DNA of 64,000 nucleotides, taken from assembly GCA_023846275.1 (NCBI GenBank), contig CM043877.1:14429107-14493106 (forward strand). The letters run 5' to 3'. The stretch comes from Vanilla planifolia (Eukaryota > Streptophyta > Magnoliopsida > Asparagales > Orchidaceae). This document shows positions 1 through 19,159 of the stretch, in pieces; position 1 is the first letter of the stretch; each line of letters opens with the position of its first letter. Made by a program: the position numbers and the translations under genes. The notes beneath the pieces are model-generated. The model did not search any database. It was not told where the DNA came from and saw only the letters and a list, made by a program, of their open reading frames with translations.

Positions 1-6879
<6,879 letters not shown>

Positions 6880-9720
6880 TTTTATGTGTGTGTGTGTGTG
6901 TGTATGTGTGAACGTGTATAAATAAAATATAATTTTTATCATATCATTTTTGGTTAATATCTAAAAAGAGAATAATTCTTCTTAAAAGTTAACTCTAATT
7001 ATAAGCTCTCCTCTTTAATATCCTTAATCTTATCATGATTTTTCACCACTAATGGCACGATCAAGTTAGATAAATTTAAAGCATATGAAATTATATTATT
7101 GTTATTAATACCATTAACATGGTATTTGCTTTCTAATCATTCTTTTTGCACTTTTGCCTCTTCTTTGGGATATAATTTCATAAAAATATCTCTTTGTATG
7201 TCAACTTGCAATAATAGCATATAAAAGCTTTATAAGTATTAAAAGGTAACTTTAAATTTTTTTTTGTTTATTACAATAATGACATCTCGTCTCAACTATG
7301 ATTCTTCTCAATAGAAATTACAAAAAGTGATTGTGTAAGAAAAATATCTAAAGCAATTGAAGATGAATTTATGATGCACATAAAATAAGATTAGTTATAG
7401 TACAAAAAAATAAAAATTAAGTTTAAGTTATCTTTACTAGATTAATAAATCATACATCAATAAACAATATTTTTTTGAACTTTTAAGCCTTTCTAACGTC
7501 AATTTAGGTGACCAGGAAATCCACTTTTATAGGTGCTAAAAGATGAAAGTGCTACTTTTAAGAAAGATATATCTCATTTCAAATTCAAGATATGAAATTT
7601 TTTAAATTTAGGAAACTAGAATCATTAATGTATCTTTGAACTTTTTTTATTTCTTTATTTTTGAAATTAAGCTTGAATGAAATTTATTAGAATTTGTATG
7701 TTAAAATTTGAATTAGTTTAAAATTAAGTTTGATTATCTTTTGTTTTATTTGTTTTATTTTTTGTATATCTTTATATTTTATGGAGATAAATCTCAATTT
7801 ATAAAAATTAGTAAAATTTTGCATAAATTATATGAATGATAATAGTTTTTGATTAAAAAAAATAAGAAATAATTTTTTTGATGAAAGTAGTGGTGTTTAA
7901 AGGAAGGCACAAACGACCAACCTATCTTCTCTCTTTAAAAGGACGTAAGAGATCCAAATTTCTTTACTCTTATGGTTAAACCCTTCCAATTATGTCCTTG
8001 TTACTCTCTTTTATTTCTCCTTCATCTTTTACTAACCTTTAGCCCCCATTCTTTTTATTATCAAATCCTTATACTCTTTAATCCAATCAATAACTTAAAC
8101 TCATCAAAGACCTTTTTCCCTTAATTGAATTCCCTTTCTTTTATCTCTTCTCATGATTTTGGCATTATCAACTATAATATAAGCTTAACAATCTCAACAA
8201 TATATTTAAACATCAACAACTTATTATCTTTAGTCTATAATCTTCATTGATTAACTTTTCATCTTCAATCATTGTTATTGATTTTTTTAGAATTCAAAAC
8301 CTAAACATCTTTTTAAACTATTATGATAATTACATACTTCAAAATTCTCTTAACTTAATCCAAATTTCAAACCTAGAATTTTTGTTCCTTTTATAATCAC
8401 ATGCCCAAAAGCCTTTTAGAATATTTTTTCTAACAATCTTCAAATTTATTTCTCATCAATATACTTATTTGAAAAAGTCATTAAACTCTTCTAAAAGCTT
8501 ACAAAATATCTCCTAATCTTTCAAGGCACAATCCTCTCATATTAAGAATCTATTTGATAGCATAAGATATTAAATTAGAGTTAATTTAACATAATAATCC
8601 TTATATTAATAAGGTTAGAAGTGAAATTATGTTTGGCTAATATCCTAAATTAAGTTGTGTTAAAATGATTTTATGATTAGTATTATCTTAGATTATATTA
8701 AGTTCAAATGAAATTGTATTTGTTATATATCATATGTTTAGAATAAATTATTGTTTACAACTAAATTTTGTTTCAATAATTTTATTTATTTATGTTAGAA
8801 AAATTTTTAACATTTTTTTAAATATAGGATTGGTTGTCCCAAGTTATATTTGATACAACTATTATTAAATATGAAATTAATCTATTAAAAATAAATTTAA
8901 AATATGTTAAAATATATATATTTATTAAATATGTTATAAATAAATGTTTAATAAAATTAATGATAATATAAAACAATAAAAAAATTACTTTTTAAATAAC
9001 AAGATGAAATAAATTTTATCTTTATAACTTTTAAAGGAGGTAAAGCTCAACTTATGAATTTTATTATCGTTCTTTATGTTTTTCGCCAACACAAATATTA
9101 CTCCTAATTTGAATAAAGTCGTTTTTTTTGTTTCAAATGGATGACCCTCTTACAAGCTCCTATAGAAGACCTAGTACCTTAAGATAAGCCATGTGATGTT
9201 CGTCAAGATTTCCAAGCTCCACCTGCATGTAGGAGGCAAAGTGAGTGCACGACGTCATTCCTCTTATTCACTCTCAATACAAAGGACATTGTCGATTGCT
9301 TGCCATGTAAGCACTTCTTAAGATTGTAGATGAAGAGCCATAATTCGAGTTCATCTTCATTTAATCCTAGTAGCAAGAATAAGCATTTGGGCAAGTCTTT
9401 CTAATAGGTACTACCCTCAACATATTGCACTCGATGAGTGTATATTGACCTCGATGTAAGAGTTGTCTTTTTTTGAGTTTTTTTATTACAATAACCTTTG
9501 TTGTAGGTTATAAAATAAGAAATCATATAAGAAAGAGATCTAAAAATTCACATAATAGAAGGTAATAAAGAGAAGAATAAAATTAAAAATAGTAATACTT
9601 ATACTAAGTTATGGGTTAAAAAAATAATAATTTTTTGGATTAAATAATGTTTAACAGCAAAATTATAATTAAATAACTTAACCTTTTTTTGAAAGACAAT
9701 TTGAACTTTTAATCTCAAAA
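6880..9720 (+). repeat. R2 unit A, 5' flank
   Basis: This stretch is shared, with interruptions, with 27740-29750 (same direction) and with 27130 down to 24900 (reversed). The shared blocks include the sequence after the TG repeat (about 6925-7470), a block around 8500-8700, and the block with a degraded reading frame at 9120-9400. The unit starts at a (TG)n microsatellite, and the equivalent edge in the other two copies also carries a CA/TG repeat. The R2 promoter present in the other copies is missing here: the sequence jumps from the block ending near 9710 straight into R2 codons. Confidence 0.7.
9125..9400 (-). pseudogene. Unrecognised conserved ORF remnant (copy 1 of 3)
   Basis: A GC-richer stretch of about 270 bases recurs at 25180-25430 (opposite strand) and 29260-29520 (same strand), always just upstream of the R2 promoter region. 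The longest open piece here is 63 codons and contains a Leu/Glu-rich start (LNEDELELWLFIYNLKKC) and, further on, KQSTM. The three copies stay open in partly different frames and carry different small indels, so all look broken. I do not recognise the family. It may be an exon of a gene that sat next to the R2 gene in the ancestral locus. Confidence 0.35.
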
Positions 9721-9729
9721 ATTTCACTA

Positions 9730-10725
9730 GCTTCAGTCGGCCATCATGAGGAGTATGATGAGTCACTCCTTGCTCGCAATCATGACAACTTGTGCGTGTT
9801 CCCGATCATTTTCCACAGATCTGGGAGATGTACAAGAAAGCCGAAAGCCGAGGCCTCCTTCTGGACCACGAAGGAGGTCGACCTCTCGCAAGACCTCCGC
9901 CACTGGGAGCATACCCTTACCTCAGAGGAGCGCCACTTTGTCACCCCGTCCTCGCCTTATTCGCTGCCTCGGATGACATCGTTCTCGACAATCTCGCATA
10001 GCGCTTCATGTGCGAAGCACAGCTTCCTGAGGCCCAGGCTTTCTACGGATTCCAAATCGCCATCTAGGACATTCACTCGGAGATGTACAGCCTCCTCCTT
10101 GAGACATACATCAAGGAAATCCTGTTTTTTTTGCGCAACCGAGATGGTCCCATGTGTCGCGCGTAAGGCTGAGTGGGCGCTTTAATGGATCGACGCATCT
10201 AAAACGTTCGCGAAGGGCCTTCTTGCCTTTGCCTGCATCGAGGGAATCTTCTTCTCCTGTAGCATCTACGTAATATTCTGGCTCAAGAAGCGTGGGCTTA
10301 TTCCCGGACCCACGTTTTCCAACGAGCTGATCTCTCAGGACGAAGGCCTTCACTATGATTTCTCCTGTCTCTTGTACAGCCTTCTTAAAGCCAAGCTCTC
10401 CGAGGAAAGAGTTTGAGAGATTGTCTCTGATGCTATTGGCATTGAAAACAAATTCATTTGTGATGCCCTTCCCTACGCCCTTGATTGAATGAACTTGTTC
10501 TGATGAGTCATTACAACGAGTTTGTTGCTGATCGACTTCTTGGGGCATTGAATTACAGTGAGATATACGATGCTTCGAATCCCTTCGATTGGATGGAGCT
10601 CATCTCGCTCTAGGGAAAGACCAACTTCTTTGAGAAGAGGGTCGGTGAGTATCAGAAATGTCCCAGTTATGTCAAGCTTGAACAGCAATGGCTCCATACA
10701 TGAGTTTTTCAAGGATTATTTTTGA
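9730..10725 (+). pseudogene. Ribonucleotide reductase small subunit (R2) pseudogene, copy A
   Basis: The R2 subunit carries the diiron-tyrosyl radical used by ribonucleotide reductase to make dNTPs. Recognisable blocks in order are: the N-terminal acidic start (HEEYDESLLA), QIWEMYKKAE, VDLSQDLRHWEHTLTSEER, the radical-site block IHSEMYSLLLETYIKE, the second diiron block ([25 protein letters not shown]), [11 protein letters not shown], and an aromatic C-terminus ending at a TGA at 10723-10725. It is broken many times. There is a frameshift and its compensation near 9800-9850 and a small deletion after HFVT. Stop codons stand in place of residues, including TAG at the Glu that precedes NIH (a metal ligand), TAA in ALRWID, TGA in ERVREI and TAG in SLQGK. 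The start codon region and promoter are gone. There is no intron. Confidence 0.92.
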
Positions 10726-13600
10726 AGAAAATTAGTCTTTCTATTGCGTTGATTCTGATATAAGGTATGAGTTTGTTCTGTTTGTGGTGACTTATGTATT
10801 GCTTCTTATGTTGTGAAATTCTACAATTTAAAGTGTTTGATGAAATACTTAATTTATTATAATCGTTAAGTGAGCTTCCGAGAATTTGAATCAAATGATT
10901 GAGGTCCACTTGTTTCATGCAATTAATAACTAACACACATGAAAGCTTCATTGTTTTTCATAATTACATAATTTGTATAATCATTGCTTTGATTTTATTA
11001 CATGTTTTTTATGCTCATATGTTTTTGCATGATTATAAAATAAATGTGATATTCTTGTTATTACTCTTTGTTATTATAGATTACCCCTATATTTCATTAT
11101 GCTAAGCTTGAATGGCAATGGTGTTATCCATGAGTTTCGCAAGGATGACGATTTTTTAAGAATATTAATCTTTCTATTGCGTTAATTCTAATATAAGACA
11201 GGAGTTGGTTCTGTTTGGATGACTTATGTATTGGTTCTTATGTTGTGAAATTGTACACCTCTAGGAGTTTGATAAAATTCTTAACTCATTATAACCAGTA
11301 GATGGGTTTTTAAGAATTTGAATCAAATGATTAAGGTCCACTTGTTTCGTACAATTAACAAGTAAAACATATGAAAGCTTCATCATTTAGCTATGCTCTG
11401 TACTAGCAAAGTTGCTTCTTATATCTTATCATCTTTTTGACATATTTCAATGCTATTGCAAAGTATTAAGGCATCAATATCAACAAAAACTTCAAAAAAA
11501 TGTTGTAGCAAAACTTATTTGTTATGATTTTTTTAGATAATGTTTGATTGGAATGTCATATATGTGGTGTTGATAGATGATAATATAAATTAGATGTACT
11601 ATTCATTAAAAAAATTTATGTTGAAAAAATTTTAAAGCAACTTTTAGTCATAACATGTGTGATGGAAGTTTTAATCTATTTTTGAATATTTTAATTGATG
11701 GGTTTGACTTATCATTTGATTTTGTATTTTTGTTCATTAATTATTATTAAGACACCTTCAATCAGATTTATAAGCATAGCTAAAAATCTCTACTAGTGGT
11801 GTGTTCTATTACGAGTCTTATTTCAAAAAAATTCTTATTGATAGATCTTGAAGGATTGTTATTATTTTGTGTATTTTTTTGTTTCATTCTAATGTTTCTT
11901 TGGAATGAAGAACATTACCCTTTTTTAAGTTGATGTGTAGATCTCTTATTAGCTTAGTTTGCAAAAAATTTATTCCTTTACTTTTGGGAACAATAAAATA
12001 AAATCTTAGTAATTTTATTGATGTAAATATAAATGGAAGAAGTAAGATGAAGTTATTAAAAAATTCTTATGTATGTCTTTATTTTTTTGTTTTTATTTTT
12101 GTGATTGTGTTTTAGTTCTTATTTATTATATATTTAATTTTATAATGTTTTAAAAGATGTGATTTACTCTCTTATATGTATCATACAAACTCTATACTTA
12201 TAGAATTATGTAGATATATAGGCTAAAAAAAATTTTTATTTTTTTGTGTAGGACTATTGGTGTCACACAATATGTCATGTAAGTTAATTAAATAATATCA
12301 GTCAAACTTATTAGAAATGATATTCATTCTCATCAAGATTAAAAATCAAATATGTAAAGACAAAAAGAAACCTAAACTATTTAAAACATGAAAGAGTCAA
12401 ACAATTAGCTGGTTAAGAAACTTATCAAAATTAGGAATTACACATGCTTAAAGAAATGATCAAATCCAACACAAATAACGACTCAACCCATTACACAAAT
12501 AAAACAAATCCCTAAAACTAAGGTCTACAATTGTGAAATTGAGTGTATATCAAATCCAGCGTACTTTTATGTGAAAATTAACAAACTTAAGTTAGCACAT
12601 AAAAGAGAAAAACACTTTTTCACATAGAAGAAACACAAAAAGAAGGAAAGAATCGATTATATTTTTTGCAGGTGATGCGAGAGTATTTGTAATAATGGAA
12701 GCAAGTTATTAGTTGGTGAAAGTTAAAATTAAGAAGACTACAAAAAAAAATAAAAGAAAAGAATAAATTTGGAAAAACTTAAGCTACTCAAGGCTAATAT
12801 ATATTATATACTCAAAAGCAACTATTGCAATGGGTTCTAATATATATTATATGCTCAAACCTATTACAACCATTTGTCTCAAAGTAAAGATAATGAAAAG
12901 CTATTAATCCTTATAATAATATCAAATTCATTTATATCAATTATAATAAATTTTGAGTCGCATATTTTTCCCATGTTTTTCCTTGATGTGATTGTTTATT
13001 GTTATTTCTTTTCTTTAGGCAATACAACAAGAGTGATTCTAAGTTATACAAATGAACTATCATTTTCATAAATACTATAACTAATACATATGAATGTGAT
13101 GTTTCATAATCAATGAAACTTTTGTAAGTTAATTCAAAACTTTTAAAATATTTGTGATAATATTCAAGAATGATGGATCTTGTTTCTAATTAATGACATA
13201 TATTTTAGGTCTAATAGAGGTTGATATGTAAGATCTTGACCTTATCTTTGATTGTAGTATTGAACTTTGGTCCATCTATAATAAATCCTTCATGCATAAA
13301 TACTCAACCTTTTTTGTTGCTTCCAATAGTTAAATTTCCCAACACTTGTAGGAACTTTTTAGCATAATATCCAAATCCTTCACGAGAAAAACACTCGATA
13401 ACTTTCTTCCTACATCCTTCTTTATGATAATAACCACATATCTAGCATTAAAAAAATGTCATAGTTCTAGCCCTTACAATTTAAGATCCTACTCAAGAGG
13501 ATTAAAGTCTTAAGTTTTTATCATCATTGTGAAGAAAGTACTACTTTCCTTTTAATCCAAAAAAAACTTGATGGAATTCCCTTAGTGATATTTTAGAATG
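10726..13600 (+). repeat. R2 unit A, 3' flank
   Basis: The sequence after the R2 stop codon is shared with 32499-33560 (same direction) and with 42089 down to about 41160 (reversed). Further on, 12230-12790 matches 39460 down to about 38880 reversed, and 12800-13560 matches 37180 down to 36420 reversed and partly 35060-35580. A short ORF at 12874-13071 recurs as 37104-36919, so it is repeat sequence rather than a gene. A partial local repeat of the 3' flank also follows: 11101-11400 resembles 10670-10940. Confidence 0.7.
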
Positions 13601-14820
13601 TGTTTCTCCATGGAGAGGTAATCATATTGTTAATAATTGCTCCATTAAATGATTTGCTTAATTAACTCTTATTTCTTTCATTTTTAATTAACATAACATC
13701 TCTTTCAAATTATATTTCTAAAGTTTTTATAACAATCTTGCCTTCCTAATGAAGTATTGTCATAAAGGAATTAGGTTCTATCTTTCATATAAAGGCTCTT
13801 CTATGGTCATCCATCGCAAAACTTCTCCACCCCTAGCATGCTTAATCATAAAATTCTCATATAATCTTATATAGGTTTGCCTCTAAAAGACACATCAACA
13901 TTTAAAAATTTATGACTTACATAGCTCAAGATTTGTCACCTTGTAATTGATGTAGAACTTATTTATTTATATACTCCACTTAGAAGCATATCAAGAGTTA
14001 TTCCTTATTCAATGATTTCTCTCTTTTGTACATCATCTAATGATCACTACTTATTTTCTTTAATTTTAAGTGTTATAGGCTCATCAGCTTTCACAAACCA
14101 CATTAAATAAAAGAACTACAACTTTAATATCATATTATAATCTTTTAATATTTGTATTGATGTATTATCTAGAATTAATTATATTTTATCCTTCATACAA
14201 GAGCACTTCTAGTATGTTTATCCATCCAAAAATTACTTTACGTTTAAAATACTTAACCATGAATTTCACAGAATATTTTATCCAAATTAATCCCAAAAGA
14301 TATCCCACTATTTAAAGAATTATAACTTCACTTTTATAATTTAGGATTTACCTTTTTGTAATTGATGTGAAATTTACTTATCTTTATATTGATTGACCTA
14401 AAAGAATTAACTCAATATTTAACAATACTTAAATTAAACATAATCTTAAACTCCATCATATAATATTTAGAATTTTATAATAGTTTAACTTCTAAAATCA
14501 TTTAAATACAACTAGAAATTATTTTGTGAAATTAATAACATTGTCTTTTAAACTTATATAATTTTGTTGTGAAATATGTTATAAATCATCATATTCTTTT
14601 AAAAATATTAAAATAAAATTTAAAATCTAGAGTCCACAAGCTTTAAAACAAATTATTAAAAATATGAAAAAAAAAATTTTAAAAAACAATATCAATATAT
14701 ATACATTCTCTTTAATTAATTAATTTAGACGTAATAATATTAATGTGATGAAAACATGTAATAAGCTTTGATGGTGGTCATGACGTGATGAATAAATAAA
14801 GTTAGTTATATAAAAATTAT
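13601..14820. other. AT-rich intergenic DNA, no gene recognised
   Basis: No coding or RNA feature is seen. Two short blocks resemble each other loosely (around 13990 and 14390, both with gatgta-type phrases followed by cttattta), which suggests old repeat sequence. Confidence 0.4.
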
Positions 14821-14831
14821 TTTTTATTTTT

Positions 14832-14923
14832 AAAAAATCAGGATAAAATAAAGGCATAGTAAGTATGTTATTTTTTTGATGAAAATAACATACTTACTAT
14901 GTCTTTATTTTATCCTGATTTTT
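14832..14923. repeat. Near-perfect inverted repeat (hairpin)
   Basis: Two arms of about 42 bases (14833-14874 and 14882-14923) are reverse complements with one obvious mismatch (ggc against gac) and a loop of only about 7 bases. A third, partial copy of the arm core (agtaagtatgtta) follows at 14934-14946. It could be a small foldback or MITE-like element, or a recent palindrome. Confidence 0.9.
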
Positions 14924-14999
14924 GAAAAATAATAGTAAGTATGTTATAAATGTTAAAAAGTACAACTTTTGAATAAAAGTTTATACTGAGGTGGAAAAG

Positions 15000-15590
15000 C
15001 ACGTCGTCTGGGTCGAGCCATTGAATCAGCGCACTGACGTTCCAAAAGCCACATTCAAATTTAAGTAATAGTTAAGCCAGAAGCTCTTCACAACCCGAAG
15101 AAACCAATACAGGGGAATTGCAGCCACAAAAATATCGTCAATGGCGTGCATAACTGTCTGGTGCTCCGTCGAGCTAACTGAACCTTGGCGACCGGCCTGC
15201 TTCCCTTTCTCGCGGGCACAACATCTCCGGCCAAGATTTAGGGGTCCCACCGAATCTCCTTCCGTGAGGTGCTCCTCAGGGGCGTTCCATTTTCGGCGTT
15301 TCCTCAAGATGACCAGGCTCGCCGCAGGAGACCGGCTCAAGGCTATTTCCTGTATATTTTACTCTTAACTTCTTGTATTCTTCAAATTTGAGAGAAGCAG
15401 AGAGTTATGGAGGTGTTGGCCGGTTTATTAGGGCAGCACTAGGTGCTATTTATGACAATGATTACATTGAATCATCACCATCCAATAGATCAACAACTCA
15501 TCTGTCAATGGACTTGGACATAATCTCTATTTGGTACATCGACTGCAAACTAAAACTGTATTTAGGACACAATTCGGTGTTTGTTTGATA
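15000..15590. other. Isolated GC-rich island, possible gene fragment
   Basis: About 370 bases (15000-15370) are strikingly GC-rich against flanks that are mostly A and T. Both strands stay open: plus 15141-15368 (75 codons, Arg/Ser/Pro-rich) and minus 15340-15026 (104 codons, starting MSRSPAASLVILRKRRKW and ending with a hydrophobic stretch containing DDIFVAAIPLYWFL). A second plus frame, 15373-15588, follows. I recognise no family in any frame. The island could be a gene exon, a fragment carried in by a transposon, or a 5' end of a lost gene. Confidence 0.35.
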
Positions 15591-15599
15591 ATGTTAAGA

Positions 15600-17600
15600 A
15601 ATGTATATTTTTTTTAATCCAAAAGAAAAAAAAAATATGATAAGAGCAAAATATGCTTCTGTCTCTTCAAAATAACATTAAAATTTTGTTTTATCATTTT
15701 GTGCAATATTTTAAGACTAAGTTAGTCATTTCATAATATCAAACATTTATTGATGGTATAAATATACAATTTTAATTGTGCTTATGAAAAATATCTTTCA
15801 AATTTATTTTTTTTGTTAATTAACTTAATTTTTAGTAATACTTGTATCAATTGCAGTTTATAATAAATAAATAGTTCTGTTGAACAAGGAATACTCCATT
15901 GCATACAAAACATTAAACATTGTTGTCCTGAGCTTGACATAATTATGCTGATATAAAAATAATTACAAATAAGGAATTTTGTTAAGAGATTTGCAATCTA
16001 TATAGAAAATAGAATATGATAAACATGGGTAACTCATGCATAAAGTTCATATTTAATGATCGAATTTCTCAACCATATGAGTAGCATATTTATTCACATA
16101 ATAGTAATAGAGAATCAGGAATAGAAATGTCCATTTCATGTGATACAAAAGCAAAACCATTTAAAATCAACAATGAGTCTCTAAGTCAAGATATTGTGCT
16201 TGAACATTTGAGTGAGAGATTGTCATTTGTTTCTATGAAAGCCATGAATCAATATTTGAATCAATTAATGTACAAGTTCCAATAATATATTGTTAGTAGT
16301 TTGAATTGTCAACTTGAACTTAAGCACCATATATTGTAAGGGAATTATCAACGTAAAGTTAAGTCCACACCAAAAAGGTATTATTGCAAGAGAGGACTAC
16401 AACTATCCAATTGTATCAAAGGTCACTTATTAGAGAAAGACAAAGAAAGAAAAATATGAATAGTGATCATTTTAGTTACAAGGCTTATGTACAATTATAA
16501 TCCAACCCATGCTATTAATGATACCCATTAACTATTAGTCTAGCTTTATATTATTTAGTTGAACCATTGGTCTTCATTTAACCTTGAAATATTTAATGAG
16601 AACCATCAACAATCATGGAATTTCTTCAAGGAAGTAGTATTGATGTGTGTTTGGCCTTGAATGAATTGTATTCTTCACACATTGTTTGTAAACAATATAG
16701 ATATTAATTGGCTTGAGTTTGGATTTGGTTCAAATGGGACAAGATCTTTAGTTCAGGAAATCAGACTTTATGGTGGAGGATGACAATGACATTTACTTAA
16801 AATGTTATAAACATTTGAGTTTATGTTTAAGTCTAACAAGTTGATATTCTAATAGGAGCTTTTGAGCATAAATATATTAGTTATTGAGTAGGTAGAGGAT
16901 GAATATGTTAATTTTGAAAGGAAAACTATTGATATGAAAGACAATTGATGAGAAAACTTCAAGCTAGAAGTCAGTAAGGCATTAGATTAAATTAATAAAA
17001 AAAGACTTATTTCGATTATATATATATGTTTTCTCTTTATAGTTTTATTTTGTTGAGTGTAATAACAAAAGAATGATGTGAATTATGTTGCTATATTAAA
17101 TACAATCTTAGTTGATTGTTAATGAACTCTACATTATTGTTCGATTAAAAGGTCATGATTATGGATAAGAAGGCTTTCTTAGCCATGGTTTTGAAATTAA
17201 TAAATGTGTTGAAAAAAATCGCATTTATCCATCAATGGAAACAATCAGATATAAAATTTGTCAATAATTGGAGCAAAATATTTATAAATATTTATAAAAG
17301 AAACAAAGAAAGGACTTCATATATTTATACAAAATACTTGAAGAGGAGTTGAAGATGAATGTGTATGTTAATTGAGTGGTAATTGATGAGCTTTCCTTGA
17401 GGACATACATAATAATATGCGTAGGAAATAACTCAAAGTATTGCAATAAAAAGATTCCCTAATTATGAGTGCTAGACTTTTCAATGATATGATAACTATT
17501 TGAGATATTATTGAGAACATATCATTTGTTTGTGTCATAGAAGTGCTTGAAGTTTACCCAGATAATAGAATTTTATCTTTGCACTATATCATAACAAAAC
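15600..17600. other. AT-rich sequence, probably decayed copia interior
   Basis: It lies downstream, in minus orientation, of a copia protease motif at 17.8-17.9 kb, so integrase and reverse transcriptase would be expected here. I could not read those domains and see no clean gene. Confidence 0.3.
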
Positions 17601-17639
17601 TATTAGCATCTAATAAGAATACTCAATTATGCTAAATTG

Positions 17640-18940
17640 GAAATTTTTGTTTTGATAGATACAATAAGTTCTTAATATCTGTAGGATCCAAAACATCTTT
17701 TATATACAAAAAGCCAATTAGAGAAGAAATAATAGTAAAGTTAATATAAGTAATGAGTAATTTAGTTTCATTACCACCCATAATAGAGCTAATACCTTGA
17801 TGCAATTGAGAGGTTATGAATGAACCCTAAATGGAGCCATCTTATTGGTTGCTCCAGAGTCTTGATGCTAGTCAGCATCAAGAACATCAAGGAGGTCTGT
17901 TGAAGACAACTTATTTGCAAAGAAGTAGTAACATATGAAGATTTTTCTTGGTTAGGACAAATGTAAGTTGTGTTCTTGTTTGTTGTATTTATGATAGCTA
18001 ATTTAATGACAAGTCAAGGGAGGGTGTTAGCTATAGTGGAGGTTTATGTTTTTGGCAAAGAGTATAGGTTGTAGAGTAATTATGTGAGAATTAATGAAAA
18101 ATGAATGTTTGTGACCATGACCCAAATCTTTATCATACTCTTTTTTATTAAATTTACAAAATAAACCACCACAACAATCAGATATTTTTTCAAGTTTATT
18201 GGTTTTAGGTTGAACAATAGAAACTCGAATAGTACTATGTAGAAGGGAGATGTGAAGAGGCGTTTAAGAATTTTTTTTTTCTTGTAATAACAGATCACTC
18301 ATTTCATCAAAAGTCAATGAAGGTCATTAGAAGTAAAAGGTAAGAAATTTCTTGAACTTGGGATCAACGTTATCAATGTCATATTGAATGAGATTAAAAC
18401 TAGTGATTTGACTTACAACAATTAACTAAAGAATCAATTTAAGGATTTTTTTTTTAGATGTTCTTGAATTTCAAAAGTTTGTTTTGAGAGATCTCCACTA
18501 ATCTGTTGTGGAATGTAAATGAATCCTTGGAATCTAGTAATTAGTTTCACTCAAAAAGTTTGTTATTAAATACATGGAAGTTCAAAATGTAATCTTTTAG
18601 AAGTAGTGGCATTAATCTAGCTTATGATTAAGAAATTAGTTTTGTTCAATAGAGAGACTCAAGCTTTAGTTATAAAAAAGAAAGAGAGGTTGGTGAGGGT
18701 GAAATGTCTAAAAAGATATTGTATTGAAGATTATTAACAAAAATGAAGCCTTCAAATTGCGATTGATAATTGAAATAGTTGTTTTAGTGAATGGGATGAT
18801 GCTAGCAATGGGAAGAATCAGAAGGCAAAGATGAAAGATAAGAAGGTAGAGAGAGACAAGTGGAAGAGCTGGGAAGAAGTAATGAAGTATTCTTTGTAGG
18901 CATCCAATAGCATTTGAGAAAAAGTTTAACATTCAAGATG
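17640..18940 (-). mobile_element. Decayed Ty1/copia retrotransposon: gag and protease
   Basis: Read on the minus strand, the stretch near 17900-17830 encodes HQDSGATNKMAPF, the aspartic protease signature D-S-G-A-T of copia polyproteins followed by the usual His/Asn-Met-Ala/Thr context. Farther down (about 17700-17640) comes a block like the NLLSISKL motif that follows the protease. Upstream, 18700-18080 reads as a broken gag-like region with phrases such as FLTFTSNDLH and LLLQEKK, comparable to the copia gag segment before the zinc knuckle. Stops and frameshifts are frequent. I could not define long terminal repeats. Confidence 0.6.
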
Positions 18941-19159
18941 GTTTTATTGTAGCACTTGGTGTTGTTTATAAACTAGAATACAACAAGTCACCACCATCCA
19001 ATGCTTCAAGAGATTAATAGATAGTGATCCTAGTTATAACAAATAAATGCTCTTAAAGAAGCAATCTATAACTAGTTTTTTTAAGCTTTTATCTAATATG
19101 CATGACACGAATCTACTATGATTTTTTTACTTGCTTTCTTTTTTGAAGTGTTTCGTGCT

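Noticed and set aside
10709-10951. Minus-strand ORF resembling the plus-strand ORF at 41867-42151
   Set aside because: Both lie in the duplicated 3' flank antisense to R2; similarity is DNA-level repeat homology, and the B copy is not open.
12874-13071. 65-codon ORF beginning MSQSKDNEKLLILIIIS, with a close relative at 37104-36919
   Set aside because: Conserved only because the DNA repeat is duplicated; the two copies diverge by frameshift at their ends and the composition is AT-rich background.
6880-13600. R2 unit as a Helitron, Pack-MULE or LTR element carrying a captured gene
   Set aside because: I found no terminal inverted repeats, LTRs, target-site duplications or Helitron-type ends at the unit borders; segmental duplication explains the data with less.
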